From contig CAYUUX010000003.1 of the NCBI GenBank assembly GCA_964448085.1, forward strand, positions 31,108 through 95,107: DNA of 64,000 bases, given 5' to 3'. A program made the translations under genes and the position numbers. Each line of letters opens with the position of its first letter. Position 1 is the stretch's first letter. The notes beneath the pieces are model-generated. The model saw nothing but the letters and a program-made list of their open reading frames with translations. It ran no database searches and had not been told where the DNA came from. The DNA comes from CAIJMI01 sp964448085. GTDB lineage: Bacteria > Patescibacteriota > Microgenomatia > UBA10105 > UBA927. This document shows, piece by piece, positions 49,571-57,732 of the stretch.

Positions 49571-51025
49571 ATGGTAAAAAATCAAGCGAAAGCACACATC
49601 GCGTCTACACGACCGCCAATTGTAGCGGTATTGGGTCACGTTGATCACGGAAAAACTTCACTTCTGGATTTCATACGAAAAACTCAGGTAGCCGCAGGGG
49701 AACACGGAGGTATTACACAGCATATAGGTGCATATCAAATTCCGGGTATTACATTTATTGATACTCCAGGACACGAAGCGTTTGCAAAGATGCGCGCCCG
49801 CGGAGCTACTGTTTCGGACATCGCCATTTTGGTTGTCGCGGCAGATGACAGTGTCATGCCACAGACAAAGGAGTCCATACGGATGATCAAAGACGCGAAT
49901 GTTCCCATGATTGTAGTAATTAACAAAATAGATAAAGAAAGCGCAAATAGTAACAAAGTAAAACAAGATTTAGCTCGGGTTGAGGTGCAGGTTGAAGGAT
50001 TTGGTGGACAAATTCCATGTGTCGAGGTGTCGGCAAAAACAGGCGTTGGTATAAAAGAATTATTGGAAATGATTCGGTTGGTTGCGGACATGAAGGAACT
50101 ACACAGTGAACCAGCAGCACCGCTTGAAGCGACGGTGATCGAAACAAAGGTTGACAAAGGAAAAGGTCTTGTAGCAACGGTTATCGTAAAGAAGGGAACG
50201 CTTCGGTTGGGGCTTACACTTTTTGATAAAGACAAACAGGTAGCGAAGGTGCGTGCGATGTTTGACGAAAACGGAAAAACCGTACAAGAAGCCGGCCCAT
50301 CAAAACCCGTAGAAGCACTCGGTTTTACGAGTCTTCCACCCGTGGGTTCAATATTAACGCAAGATCAACAAGTGGTGAGCACGGGGGTTCAAAAAAATGC
50401 AGAACAGTCTCCTGCTTCCATGGAGGACTTTTTACAAAAAATGCAGGAAAAGAAAAAATTGGCAGTCATCATCAAGGCAGATACCTATGGTTCACTGGAG
50501 GCGATTCTTGAAGCAATTGAGGATGACGTTGATGTTGTGTCAAGTTATGTAGGAGACGTGACTGATGCAGACATACTGCTTGCTAAATCAACCGGCGCTT
50601 TTGTCATAGGATTTAATGTGCGTTTAAAACCGGATATAGAAAAGCTCGCAGCAATTGAAGGGGTTGTTTGTCGGATATACTCAATTATTTATGAGATGTT
50701 GGACGAACTTCATGATGTTATTGAAGGGGCAATGGAAGTTATCAGTAAGGAGCGTGAACTGGGACAAGGCAAAGTTCTTGCAGAATTTCCTTTTGACGGG
50801 AACCGTATTGCAGGAATAAAGGTGCTTACAGGGCGCATTGCACGAGGGGATCAGGTAAAAATCGTTCGAAAGGATAAAGAAGTTAACCGTGCGAAGATAA
50901 AATCGTTGCGCCATGGTAAACAGGAAGAAACACGAATGGACGTGGGGAGTGAGTGTGGTATTCTGTTCGACCGTACCGTTGATTTTGCCCTTGGTGATGA
51001 TATAATTGCGTTCACGAACCACTAA
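49571..51025 (+). CDS. infB: Translation initiation factor IF-2, short form
   Basis: A 484-residue GTPase. G motifs: GHVDHGKT, GGITQHIG, DTPGHE, NKID, SAKTG. Domains G2, G3 and C follow. It lacks the long N-terminal region, starting within 18 residues of the G domain (usual length 650 or more). Brings initiator tRNA to the ribosome. 35 bases after nusA. Confidence 0.96.
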   Translation: MVKNQAKAHIASTRPPIVAVLGHVDHGKTSLLDFIRKTQVAAGEHGGITQHIGAYQIPGITFIDTPGHEAFAKMRARGATVSDIAILVVAADDSVMPQTKESIRMIKDANVPMIVVINKIDKESANSNKVKQDLARVEVQVEGFGGQIPCVEVSAKTGVGIKELLEMIRLVADMKELHSEPAAPLEATVIETKVDKGKGLVATVIVKKGTLRLGLTLFDKDKQVAKVRAMFDENGKTVQEAGPSKPVEALGFTSLPPVGSILTQDQQVVSTGVQKNAEQSPASMEDFLQKMQEKKKLAVIIKADTYGSLEAILEAIEDDVDVVSSYVGDVTDADILLAKSTGAFVIGFNVRLKPDIEKLAAIEGVVCRIYSIIYEMLDELHDVIEGAMEVISKERELGQGKVLAEFPFDGNRIAGIKVLTGRIARGDQVKIVRKDKEVNRAKIKSLRHGKQEETRMDVGSECGILFDRTVDFALGDDIIAFTNH

Positions 51026-51047
51026 GCTGCCCAAACGAAATATCAGT

Positions 51048-51953
51048 ATGGAGTCATCCGTATCAAGTGACCTTCTCAGGGTTAAAGAGTTGGTGAATGG
51101 GGCAAAAGACATCCTTATTCTTACACATGCAAATCCTACAGGTGACAGTATGGGGAGCGCACTCGCGTTGTATTTGGGTTTGAAAAGCCTCAATAAACAG
51201 GTTGTTGTCGCGTGTCCTACACCCATGACTGTCGAATTTTCCAATTTTGTCGGAGCCAACAAACTTGAAACGAAATTTTCAAAAAAAAACTTTGTCATTT
51301 CATTGGATTATGAAGACGGTTCCATTGATAAGGTGACATATAACATAGAGGATAAGAAATTTAATCTCATTATCGAACCACGTCCCGGATATGAGGGGTT
51401 TTCTCAGGAGCATGTTTCATTTCGTCACAAAGGTACGGCAGCCGATATTATTTTTGTGGTAGATACAAAACATCTCGGAGAGCTTGGTGAATTTTACGAG
51501 AATGAAAAAGAACTGTTTGCAACCCATCCGATCATAAATATTGATGCGCATCCTGCAAATACCAGATTTGGTGCAGTAAATTTGGTTGATCACGCTTCCT
51601 CGACCGCAGAATTGGTAGCTCTTGTGCTTTCCGCAACGGAAGCTGTGCTCAACGAGGACATAGCAACAAATATATTGAATGCACTCTACATGCAAACAAA
51701 CAGCTTTCAAAATGAAATAACTGCACGCGCTTTTGAAGTTGCAGCTGTATGCATGAAAGCTGGGGGAAAACGATTTTCATCTATAGAAATACATCAAGAA
51801 AAGGAAGAACAAGTATGTGAGGAAAAAGCGGTTGAGATACAACCTGATGCAGAGCCAACAAAAACGGTTGAAGAAACAGCACCACAACTACCGACCAATC
51901 CCCCGGAAGATTGGTTAAAACCGAAGATTTTTAAAAGTTCGACAATAGCGTGA
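51048..51953 (+). CDS. DHH-family phosphoesterase-like protein with altered motifs
   Basis: A 301-residue protein related to NrnA (nanoRNase/pAp phosphatase). The first motif is HANPTGDSMGS, with Thr where the family has Asp; the DHH motif is IDAHPANT, so one His is lost. VVDTKHL remains. The C-terminal DHHA1-type region is short and ends in an acidic tail. Enzyme activity is doubtful. The infB neighbourhood is where NrnA usually lies. ATG 51048 is chosen; a longer frame would overlap infB. Confidence 0.75.
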   Translation: MESSVSSDLLRVKELVNGAKDILILTHANPTGDSMGSALALYLGLKSLNKQVVVACPTPMTVEFSNFVGANKLETKFSKKNFVISLDYEDGSIDKVTYNIEDKKFNLIIEPRPGYEGFSQEHVSFRHKGTAADIIFVVDTKHLGELGEFYENEKELFATHPIINIDAHPANTRFGAVNLVDHASSTAELVALVLSATEAVLNEDIATNILNALYMQTNSFQNEITARAFEVAAVCMKAGGKRFSSIEIHQEKEEQVCEEKAVEIQPDAEPTKTVEETAPQLPTNPPEDWLKPKIFKSSTIA

Positions 51954-51979
51954 CAAAAACAAACAGGTAAACCCCTTTC

Positions 51980-52008
51980 TTGTAATAATCGTTCTTTTAG
52001 TGTAAAAT
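51980..52008 (+). promoter_or_regulatory. Promoter of rpsO
   Basis: TTGTAA (51980-51985), 17 bases, TAAAAT (52003-52008). Predicted leader about 42 bases. Confidence 0.68.
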
Positions 52009-52018
52009 ACGCACTATT

Positions 52019-52049
52019 GGAGCAAGAATGGAGCGCTCCATTTTATTTG
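52019..52049 (+). promoter_or_regulatory. Hairpin in rpsO leader
   Basis: GGAGC occurs twice (52019-52023 and 52030-52034) before a single GCTCC (52035-52039). The first copy can form a stem with an 11-base loop; a U-rich run follows. This may be an S15 or other regulatory site, or a weak terminator. Confidence 0.4.
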
Positions 52050-52056
52050 TAAACCT

Positions 52057-52455
52057 ATGGCAAAAGTGACAAAAAAAATAGAAAAAGAAGAAAAAAAGGT
52101 CGTCAAGAAAGCGGCAAAGGTTGCTATAAAAGCAGAAAAAAAGGTAGAAAAAAAGACACTAAAGGCTTCAAAGAAAGCTGAAGAAATTGCGGTTCCCAGT
52201 GAGGAAAAAGCACAGATTATAGAGCAATATCAGGTGAAACCTGGTGATACAGGGAGCCCAGAAGTGCAGGTGGCACTGTTGACAAGTCGTATCGATAAAC
52301 TCGTAGGCCATTTGAAAGCAAATCCGTCAGATAACCATTCCAGGAGAGGACTTTTGGGGATTATCAGTAAACGACGGAGGCTTTTAAACTATTTGGAAAC
52401 AAAAGAAAAACCCAGGTACAAGGAATTATCGAAAAAATTAGGGTTAACAAAGTAA
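52057..52455 (+). CDS. rpsO: 30S ribosomal protein S15 with Lys-rich N-terminal extension
   Basis: The last 89 residues are S15 (AQIIEQYQVKPGDTGSPEVQ, NHSRRGLL, KRRRLLNYL), which binds 16S rRNA helices 20-22. The first 45 residues are an added Lys/Ala/Glu helix-like tail absent from most S15. 150 bases upstream of pnp with a structured RNA between. Confidence 0.95.
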   Translation: MAKVTKKIEKEEKKVVKKAAKVAIKAEKKVEKKTLKASKKAEEIAVPSEEKAQIIEQYQVKPGDTGSPEVQVALLTSRIDKLVGHLKANPSDNHSRRGLLGIISKRRRLLNYLETKEKPRYKELSKKLGLTK

Positions 52456-52465
52456 TAATTTTCTC

Positions 52466-52575
52466 CGCATGCGGGCATGCGAGAGGAGATGAAACGGAAG
52501 TGTGATGTCTTGAGTTTTTGATTTTGGAAAAAATCAAAAAACAAAGATTCGAGTTGTCTCACTTCCAGCTTCTCC
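52466..52575 (+). promoter_or_regulatory. Structured leader of pnp
   Basis: Hairpin 1: CGCATG/CATGCG (52466-52481). Hairpin 2: GGAGA (52485-52489) with TCTCC (52571-52575) and GGAAGTG (52496-52502) with CACTTCC (52560-52566). At its tip a perfect 11-bp stem (52515-52525 with 52530-52540, loop GGAA). It resembles in layout the RNase-III-cleaved, PNPase-autoregulated leader of E. coli pnp. Confidence 0.65.
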
Positions 52576-52604
52576 ATCCTCCATTCCCAACAGCGTGTCA
52601 TCAT

Positions 52605-54791
52605 ATGAAATTAGTTAAGAAAGCAGTCGATATAGGCGGCCAGACGTTATCACTTGAGGTGGGAAGGTTTGCAGAGCAAGCAACCGCAGCAGTTGTAGCG
52701 CAATACGGTGAAACGATGGTGCTAGCAACCGTTACCGCTTCGAGTCGAGAAACGACATTGGATTACTTCCCTTTGTCAGTTGAATATGTAGAAAGACTAT
52801 ATGCAGGGGGACGAATTAAAGGATCACGATGGGTAAAACGCGAAGGACGTCCAACGGATGAAGCCGTTCTTGCGGGAAGACTGATTGATAGGTCCATCCG
52901 TCCATTATTTCCTAAAACCTATAAACACGACGTGCAAGTGATCATCACAACCCTTTCTGTCGACGGAGAAAATGATCCGGACGTATTGGGGCTCGTCGCA
53001 GCATCTGCTGCGATTGCAATTTCACGGATTCCTTGGGCCGGACCGGTTGCAGCAGTGCGTGTTGGATATGTCAATGGTGATTCCAGCGAAAAGGCAAACA
53101 TCATCATAAATCCAACAGTGTCTCAACAGGCGATGAGCGATTTCGATTTTGTTGTTTCGTCAAACACCGACCGGGTTATGATGCTTGAGGGTGGATTTTG
53201 TGAAACAGCAGAAGATACTGTTATTGAAGCAATTTCTCAGGCAAAGGTGGCAAATAGAAAAATTATCGATTGTATAAATGAATTGGTTGCAGAAGTTGGA
53301 CAAACGAAAGTTGTCGTTGAGGAGAAGGCATATAACGAAGAATTGGAAACACTGTTGAAAAAAGACTTTAAAAAAGAATTGGAGATGCAATTCAAGAAAA
53401 CCACGGAAAAAGAAGGTGGAGATACCGGGATCGGAGAATTGTCACAGATAATCGCGGAAAAATATGAACAAAAATATGCAATTCCGGATATTTTAAGCGC
53501 AATCGACCATATCTTTAAAGCAAGAATCAGAGAAGACGTGTTGAAGAGCGCAAAACGTGTTGATGGGCGGAAAATCGATGAGATACGACCGCTGTCCATG
53601 GATGTTGGGTTGTTGCCAAGAACGCATGGAAGCGCAATGTTTAAACGTGGTCAGACACAAGTGTTGACCATAGCTACACTCGGCTCTCCAGATATGGAAC
53701 AGCTAATAGAAAGTCCTACGGGAGAAGAATCAAAACGGTATATTCATCATTACAGCATGCCGCCGTATTCGGTTGGAGAAACAGGAAGGATTGGTACACC
53801 AAATCGTCGGGAAATTGGCCACGGCGCTCTTGCGGAACGTGCATTAGTTTCTGTAATTCCGGACGAGACAGAATTTCCCTATACGATCCGTTTAGTATCG
53901 GAGATCATGTCTTCCAACGGATCAACGTCCATGGCATCAACGTGCGGTTCAACACTTGCACTTATGGACGCGGGAGTTCCCATTAAAGAGCCCGTTGCGG
54001 GTATCTCCGTTGGTTTGATGACAGATCCAAAAAACCGGAACACGTTCGTATTATTAACGGATATCGTTGGAGTGGAAGATTTTGGTGGGGATATGGATTT
54101 CAAGGTTGCTGGTACGAAAAATGGTATCACCGCAATACAATTGGACATGAAAATTGACGGTATAACGGACGAAGTCATCAAGGGTGCATTGGAAAGAGCA
54201 AAGATAGCACGTGCCTTTATCTTGGAGAAAATGCATGCAGTTATCGGTACGTCGCGTACGAAATTATCACAATATGCGCCAAAAGTGCAGATGATAAAAA
54301 TTCCCGTTGAGCGGATCGGGGAAGTTATTGGTCCAGGAGGGAAAATGATCCGTCAGATCCAAACCGTGACAGGTGCGGTTGTCGATGTGAAAGATGATGG
54401 ATCGGTGTTTGTCTCATCCACGAAAGATGAAGCTGTGCAGAAAGCAGCGGCATGGATTGAAGGATTGACGCACGAAGTAAAAGCTGGGGAAGAATATGAA
54501 GGGGAAGTCAAGCGCATGTTGCCGTTTGGCGCCTTCGTTGAAATTCTTCCTGGTAAAGAAGGGTTAGTTCATGTGTCACAAATGTCAACGGGATTTGTCC
54601 AAAATCCCCAAGATTTTGTGAGCATTGGGCAAAAAGTGAAGGTACGGGTAATGGAAATAGATGATCAAGGTCGGGTCAATTTGTCGATGTTATTTGGAGA
54701 GGATGCTACAAAAGTAGCACCACGAGGAGAACGAAGACCAGGAGGAGATCGACCCAATCGATCTTTTCATAGGGGTCCGCGAAGATATTAA
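52605..54791 (+). CDS. pnp: Polyribonucleotide nucleotidyltransferase (PNPase)
   Basis: A 728-residue 3'-5' exoribonuclease with two RNase-PH domains (about 1-220 and 300-525), a KH domain (GEVIGPGGKMIRQIQ, about 560) and an S1 domain (about 620-695). GRPTDEAVLAGRLIDRSIRP marks the first domain. The start MKLVKKAVDIGG at 52605 matches the family. A long structured leader precedes it. Confidence 0.96.
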   Translation: MKLVKKAVDIGGQTLSLEVGRFAEQATAAVVAQYGETMVLATVTASSRETTLDYFPLSVEYVERLYAGGRIKGSRWVKREGRPTDEAVLAGRLIDRSIRPLFPKTYKHDVQVIITTLSVDGENDPDVLGLVAASAAIAISRIPWAGPVAAVRVGYVNGDSSEKANIIINPTVSQQAMSDFDFVVSSNTDRVMMLEGGFCETAEDTVIEAISQAKVANRKIIDCINELVAEVGQTKVVVEEKAYNEELETLLKKDFKKELEMQFKKTTEKEGGDTGIGELSQIIAEKYEQKYAIPDILSAIDHIFKARIREDVLKSAKRVDGRKIDEIRPLSMDVGLLPRTHGSAMFKRGQTQVLTIATLGSPDMEQLIESPTGEESKRYIHHYSMPPYSVGETGRIGTPNRREIGHGALAERALVSVIPDETEFPYTIRLVSEIMSSNGSTSMASTCGSTLALMDAGVPIKEPVAGISVGLMTDPKNRNTFVLLTDIVGVEDFGGDMDFKVAGTKNGITAIQLDMKIDGITDEVIKGALERAKIARAFILEKMHAVIGTSRTKLSQYAPKVQMIKIPVERIGEVIGPGGKMIRQIQTVTGAVVDVKDDGSVFVSSTKDEAVQKAAAWIEGLTHEVKAGEEYEGEVKRMLPFGAFVEILPGKEGLVHVSQMSTGFVQNPQDFVSIGQKVKVRVMEIDDQGRVNLSMLFGEDATKVAPRGERRPGGDRPNRSFHRGPRRY

Positions 54792-54793
54792 TT

Positions 54794-54829
54794 TTGACAG
54801 TTTCCACAAATCGTTCGGTGGGGTATCAT
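54794..54829 (+). promoter_or_regulatory. Possible promoter of Lon-like gene
   Basis: TATCAT (54824-54829) ends 6 bases before the ATG. TTGACA at 54794-54799 lies 24 bases upstream, too far for a normal -35. Confidence 0.4.
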
Positions 54830-54835
54830 GGATGT

Positions 54836-55927
54836 ATGTCTATCCTGTCGGACAGAGTTGCCATTCTTCGAAGATCAATAACCGAAAAACATCTTCCATC
54901 GGAGCTGGGCGTTCGGATGACAGGATATTTTGAAGAAATAGATCGATTACAGAATGATATTGCAGCACAGGTTCACTTAGAGCAACTTCTTGATTACATG
55001 GATTGGATAGCAAACCTTCCGTGGAATGAACGAACATCGGACGCAATAGACTTATCAAAAGCAAAGGAAATGCTTGATAGAAATCACTATGGCATGCAAT
55101 CAGTCAAGGACAAAATACTGGAATATTTAGCAGTATTGAAATTACAACAGGAAAAAGGTATTGAAGAAAAGGAATTTAAAAACGGTGAGGCTGGGTTAGT
55201 ACACGGCATGCTGGCAAGGAGGGCACCTATTTTATGTCTTATTGGACTTGTGGGCACGGGGAAGACAACCTTGGCAAAATCTATTGCAGAAGCAATGGGG
55301 AGAAAATTTATCCGTATTCCTTTTGGCGGTCTTTCTGATTCATTGGATCTTCGCGGGCAATCGCGTGTCCGTCCCGACGCGGAAATCGGCCTTATTTTGA
55401 AAGGGTTGCGATATGCGGGGAGTAGGAATCCCGTTATGCTTTTAGACGAGGTGGATAGGGTCGCTGAACACGCAAGGGGAGACATTATGGGTGTATTGGT
55501 CGAATTGCTTGATCCTGAGCAAAATAAAGCGTTTACAGACCACTATCTGGATTTTCCTTTTGATTTATCTGATGTGTTGTTTGTTGCAACTGCAAACAAT
55601 ACAACCAATATTTCAACAGCCGTGCTTGACAGGTTGGAGGTTATCCAAATGCCTTCATATTCCGATGAAGAAAAAATTACGATTGCAAAAGAATATGTGT
55701 TACCGGAATTAATGCGTGCTTCCGGGTTAACAAAGGAGAATTTGACCGTTGATGATGGAATATGGCTCAAATTGGTTCGTCCGCTTGGGTATGACGCGGG
55801 AATTCGATCAATTGAGAGGACAATCAACGGACTATGTAGAAAAGTTGCACGTGCGATTGTAGAAGGAAAGGGAAAGACCTTTCATATTTCGGAAACGAAT
55901 GTGAAAGAGTATATAGAAACATATTAA
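54836..55927 (+). CDS. Lon-type AAA+ ATPase without protease domain
   Basis: A 363-residue protein that matches the central part of Lon: helical lead (YMDWIANLPW), HYGMQSVKDKILEYLAVLKL, Walker A GLVGTGKTTLAKSIAEAMG (about residue 140), IPFGGLSDSLDLRG, Walker B VMLLDEVDRV (about 200), then the Lon lid (GIRSIERTINGLCRKVAR). It ends where the Ser-Lys protease domain should start, and it lacks the N-terminal substrate domain. The next gene begins one base later, so no split protease fragment follows. An ATPase-only unfoldase or regulator is likely. Confidence 0.85.
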   Translation: MSILSDRVAILRRSITEKHLPSELGVRMTGYFEEIDRLQNDIAAQVHLEQLLDYMDWIANLPWNERTSDAIDLSKAKEMLDRNHYGMQSVKDKILEYLAVLKLQQEKGIEEKEFKNGEAGLVHGMLARRAPILCLIGLVGTGKTTLAKSIAEAMGRKFIRIPFGGLSDSLDLRGQSRVRPDAEIGLILKGLRYAGSRNPVMLLDEVDRVAEHARGDIMGVLVELLDPEQNKAFTDHYLDFPFDLSDVLFVATANNTTNISTAVLDRLEVIQMPSYSDEEKITIAKEYVLPELMRASGLTKENLTVDDGIWLKLVRPLGYDAGIRSIERTINGLCRKVARAIVEGKGKTFHISETNVKEYIETY

Positions 55928-55928
55928 T

Positions 55929-57731
55929 ATGAAACAATTTTTTCAACAAAAACAACAAAGAAAACCATGGAAATATCAAGGACATACAAAACAACACACT
56001 CCGTATAATACCAACGAAACCAAACGACAGTTTATTGGATCCGGAATGCCTCATTCCGGGAAAGAGAGTCTTCGAATCATTCCAGTGGGGGGAAGCGGTA
56101 ATGTCACAAAAAACATGTTCGCCTATGAGCTCCGATACGACGGAAAGATACGAGAGATCTTGTTGGTTGATTGTGGCATCGGTTTTCCCGATGCAGACAT
56201 GTATGGCGTAGACGTTGTTATTCCGGATGTCCGGTATCTCTCAGATAAAAAACAATATATAAAGGGGTTGGTTTTTACGCATGGGCACGATGATCATATC
56301 GGCGCAATTCCATATATCTATCCGAAGCTTGGCACTATTCCAATGTGGGGAACTCCCCTGACCGCAGCATTTGCGAATTTAAAACTGAAAGAAACAAATA
56401 TACAGGCACGTGTGCAGCCGGTTGATTTCACAACGCAATTGTCGATTGGAAACTTTCGTGTCTCTTTTGTTCGCATGACGCATTCAGTGCCCGATACCGC
56501 AAATCTTATTATAGAAACGCCGGTGGGAATTTTTTATCACGGCAGTGATTTTAAATTCGACTTTGAACCGCTCGACGGAAAACAATCGGAAATAGAAAAA
56601 ATTAATGCCGTCGGAAAGAAGGGGGTAATGTGCCTTTTGACGGATTCGTTGGGAAGTGAACGCGCGGGTTTTACTCCTTCGGAACAAAAAATTAGAGATG
56701 CGATCGAGAAAGAACTTGCTTTATGTCCCGGAAAGTTCTTGTTTACAACTCAATCCAGCAATATTTCCAGAATTCAGCTCGCAATTGACTGTGCTATAAA
56801 AGCGGGAAGAAAAATTGCGTTCTTCGGACGGAGTATTGATAAAAACGTTGAAGAGGCATTCGCGCTTGGATATATGAAATTCCCCCGGGATATGGTGGTG
56901 CGAGATAAGGATCTGAAAAAAATGCCACCAGGAAAAATGTTTTTAATTGTTGCCGGGGCACAAGGCCAACCGGAATCAGCTTTAACAAGAATGGCCAATG
57001 ATAACCATATGTTTGTAACGATTCAGGAGGGGGATACTGTGATGTTCAGCGCAGATCCAATTCCAGGGAACGAAAACAGCGTGAATACGATCATAGATCA
57101 GATTTATCGATCGGGTGCGCGCGTCTCGTACACCAGTATTATGGAAGATCTGCATGTATCCGGTCACGGCAGTCAGGGGGACCATATGTTGCTTCTCACC
57201 GCACTTGGCCCCTCATATATTTTGCCGATCGGTGGCACATATAGGCACATGATGAATTATCGTACTATTGCCTCGGAATGCGGATACAGGAAACAGCAGG
57301 TACTCTTGCCGGAAGAAGGGGATATTTTGGAGTTTACCCCAATGGGACCGCCTCGAGTTGTGCAACATATAGCGCTTGAAAACGTAATGGTGGACGGATT
57401 GGGAATCGGGGATGTTGGGAACATTGTGCTTCGAGATCGTCAAACAATTGCCAACGAAGGTATCGTCGTCGTTGTTGTTCCTGTTGAAAAGTCGTCGGGA
57501 AAAGTGACCAGTGAGCCAGATATTATCTCCAGGGGGTTCGTCTATATCAAAGAATCAGGTGAACTACTGGACAGAGCGAAAAAACTTGTGAACCAATCGC
57601 TCCACGTAAAGCACGGAAGGGCGATGGATTGGCATTATATGCGGGAGCTTATCGAAGACAATCTACAAAAGTTTTTGAAAAAAGAAACAGGCCGTCAGCC
57701 GCTTATCGTTCCGGTTATTTTGGAAGTATAG
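55929..57731 (+). CDS. rnj: Ribonuclease J
   Basis: A 600-residue metallo-beta-lactamase/beta-CASP nuclease. Zinc motif THGHDDHIG (about residue 118), MTHSVPDTANL, GSDFKFD, and SGHGSQGDH of the beta-CASP domain; a C-terminal domain follows. A basic, Gln-rich N-terminal tail of about 45 residues is unusual. It cuts and 5'-trims mRNA, and lies near pnp and rpsO. It starts one base after the Lon-like gene. Confidence 0.96.
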   Translation: MKQFFQQKQQRKPWKYQGHTKQHTPYNTNETKRQFIGSGMPHSGKESLRIIPVGGSGNVTKNMFAYELRYDGKIREILLVDCGIGFPDADMYGVDVVIPDVRYLSDKKQYIKGLVFTHGHDDHIGAIPYIYPKLGTIPMWGTPLTAAFANLKLKETNIQARVQPVDFTTQLSIGNFRVSFVRMTHSVPDTANLIIETPVGIFYHGSDFKFDFEPLDGKQSEIEKINAVGKKGVMCLLTDSLGSERAGFTPSEQKIRDAIEKELALCPGKFLFTTQSSNISRIQLAIDCAIKAGRKIAFFGRSIDKNVEEAFALGYMKFPRDMVVRDKDLKKMPPGKMFLIVAGAQGQPESALTRMANDNHMFVTIQEGDTVMFSADPIPGNENSVNTIIDQIYRSGARVSYTSIMEDLHVSGHGSQGDHMLLLTALGPSYILPIGGTYRHMMNYRTIASECGYRKQQVLLPEEGDILEFTPMGPPRVVQHIALENVMVDGLGIGDVGNIVLRDRQTIANEGIVVVVVPVEKSSGKVTSEPDIISRGFVYIKESGELLDRAKKLVNQSLHVKHGRAMDWHYMRELIEDNLQKFLKKETGRQPLIVPVILEV

Positions 57732-57732
57732 A

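Noticed and set aside
54794..54835. A classic TTGACA promoter for the Lon-like gene
   Set aside because: The distance to TATCAT is 24 bases, outside the normal 16-18.
54792..55928. Split or frameshifted lon protease gene
   Set aside because: No Lon protease (Ser-Lys) sequence occurs in any frame downstream before RNase J begins at 55929.
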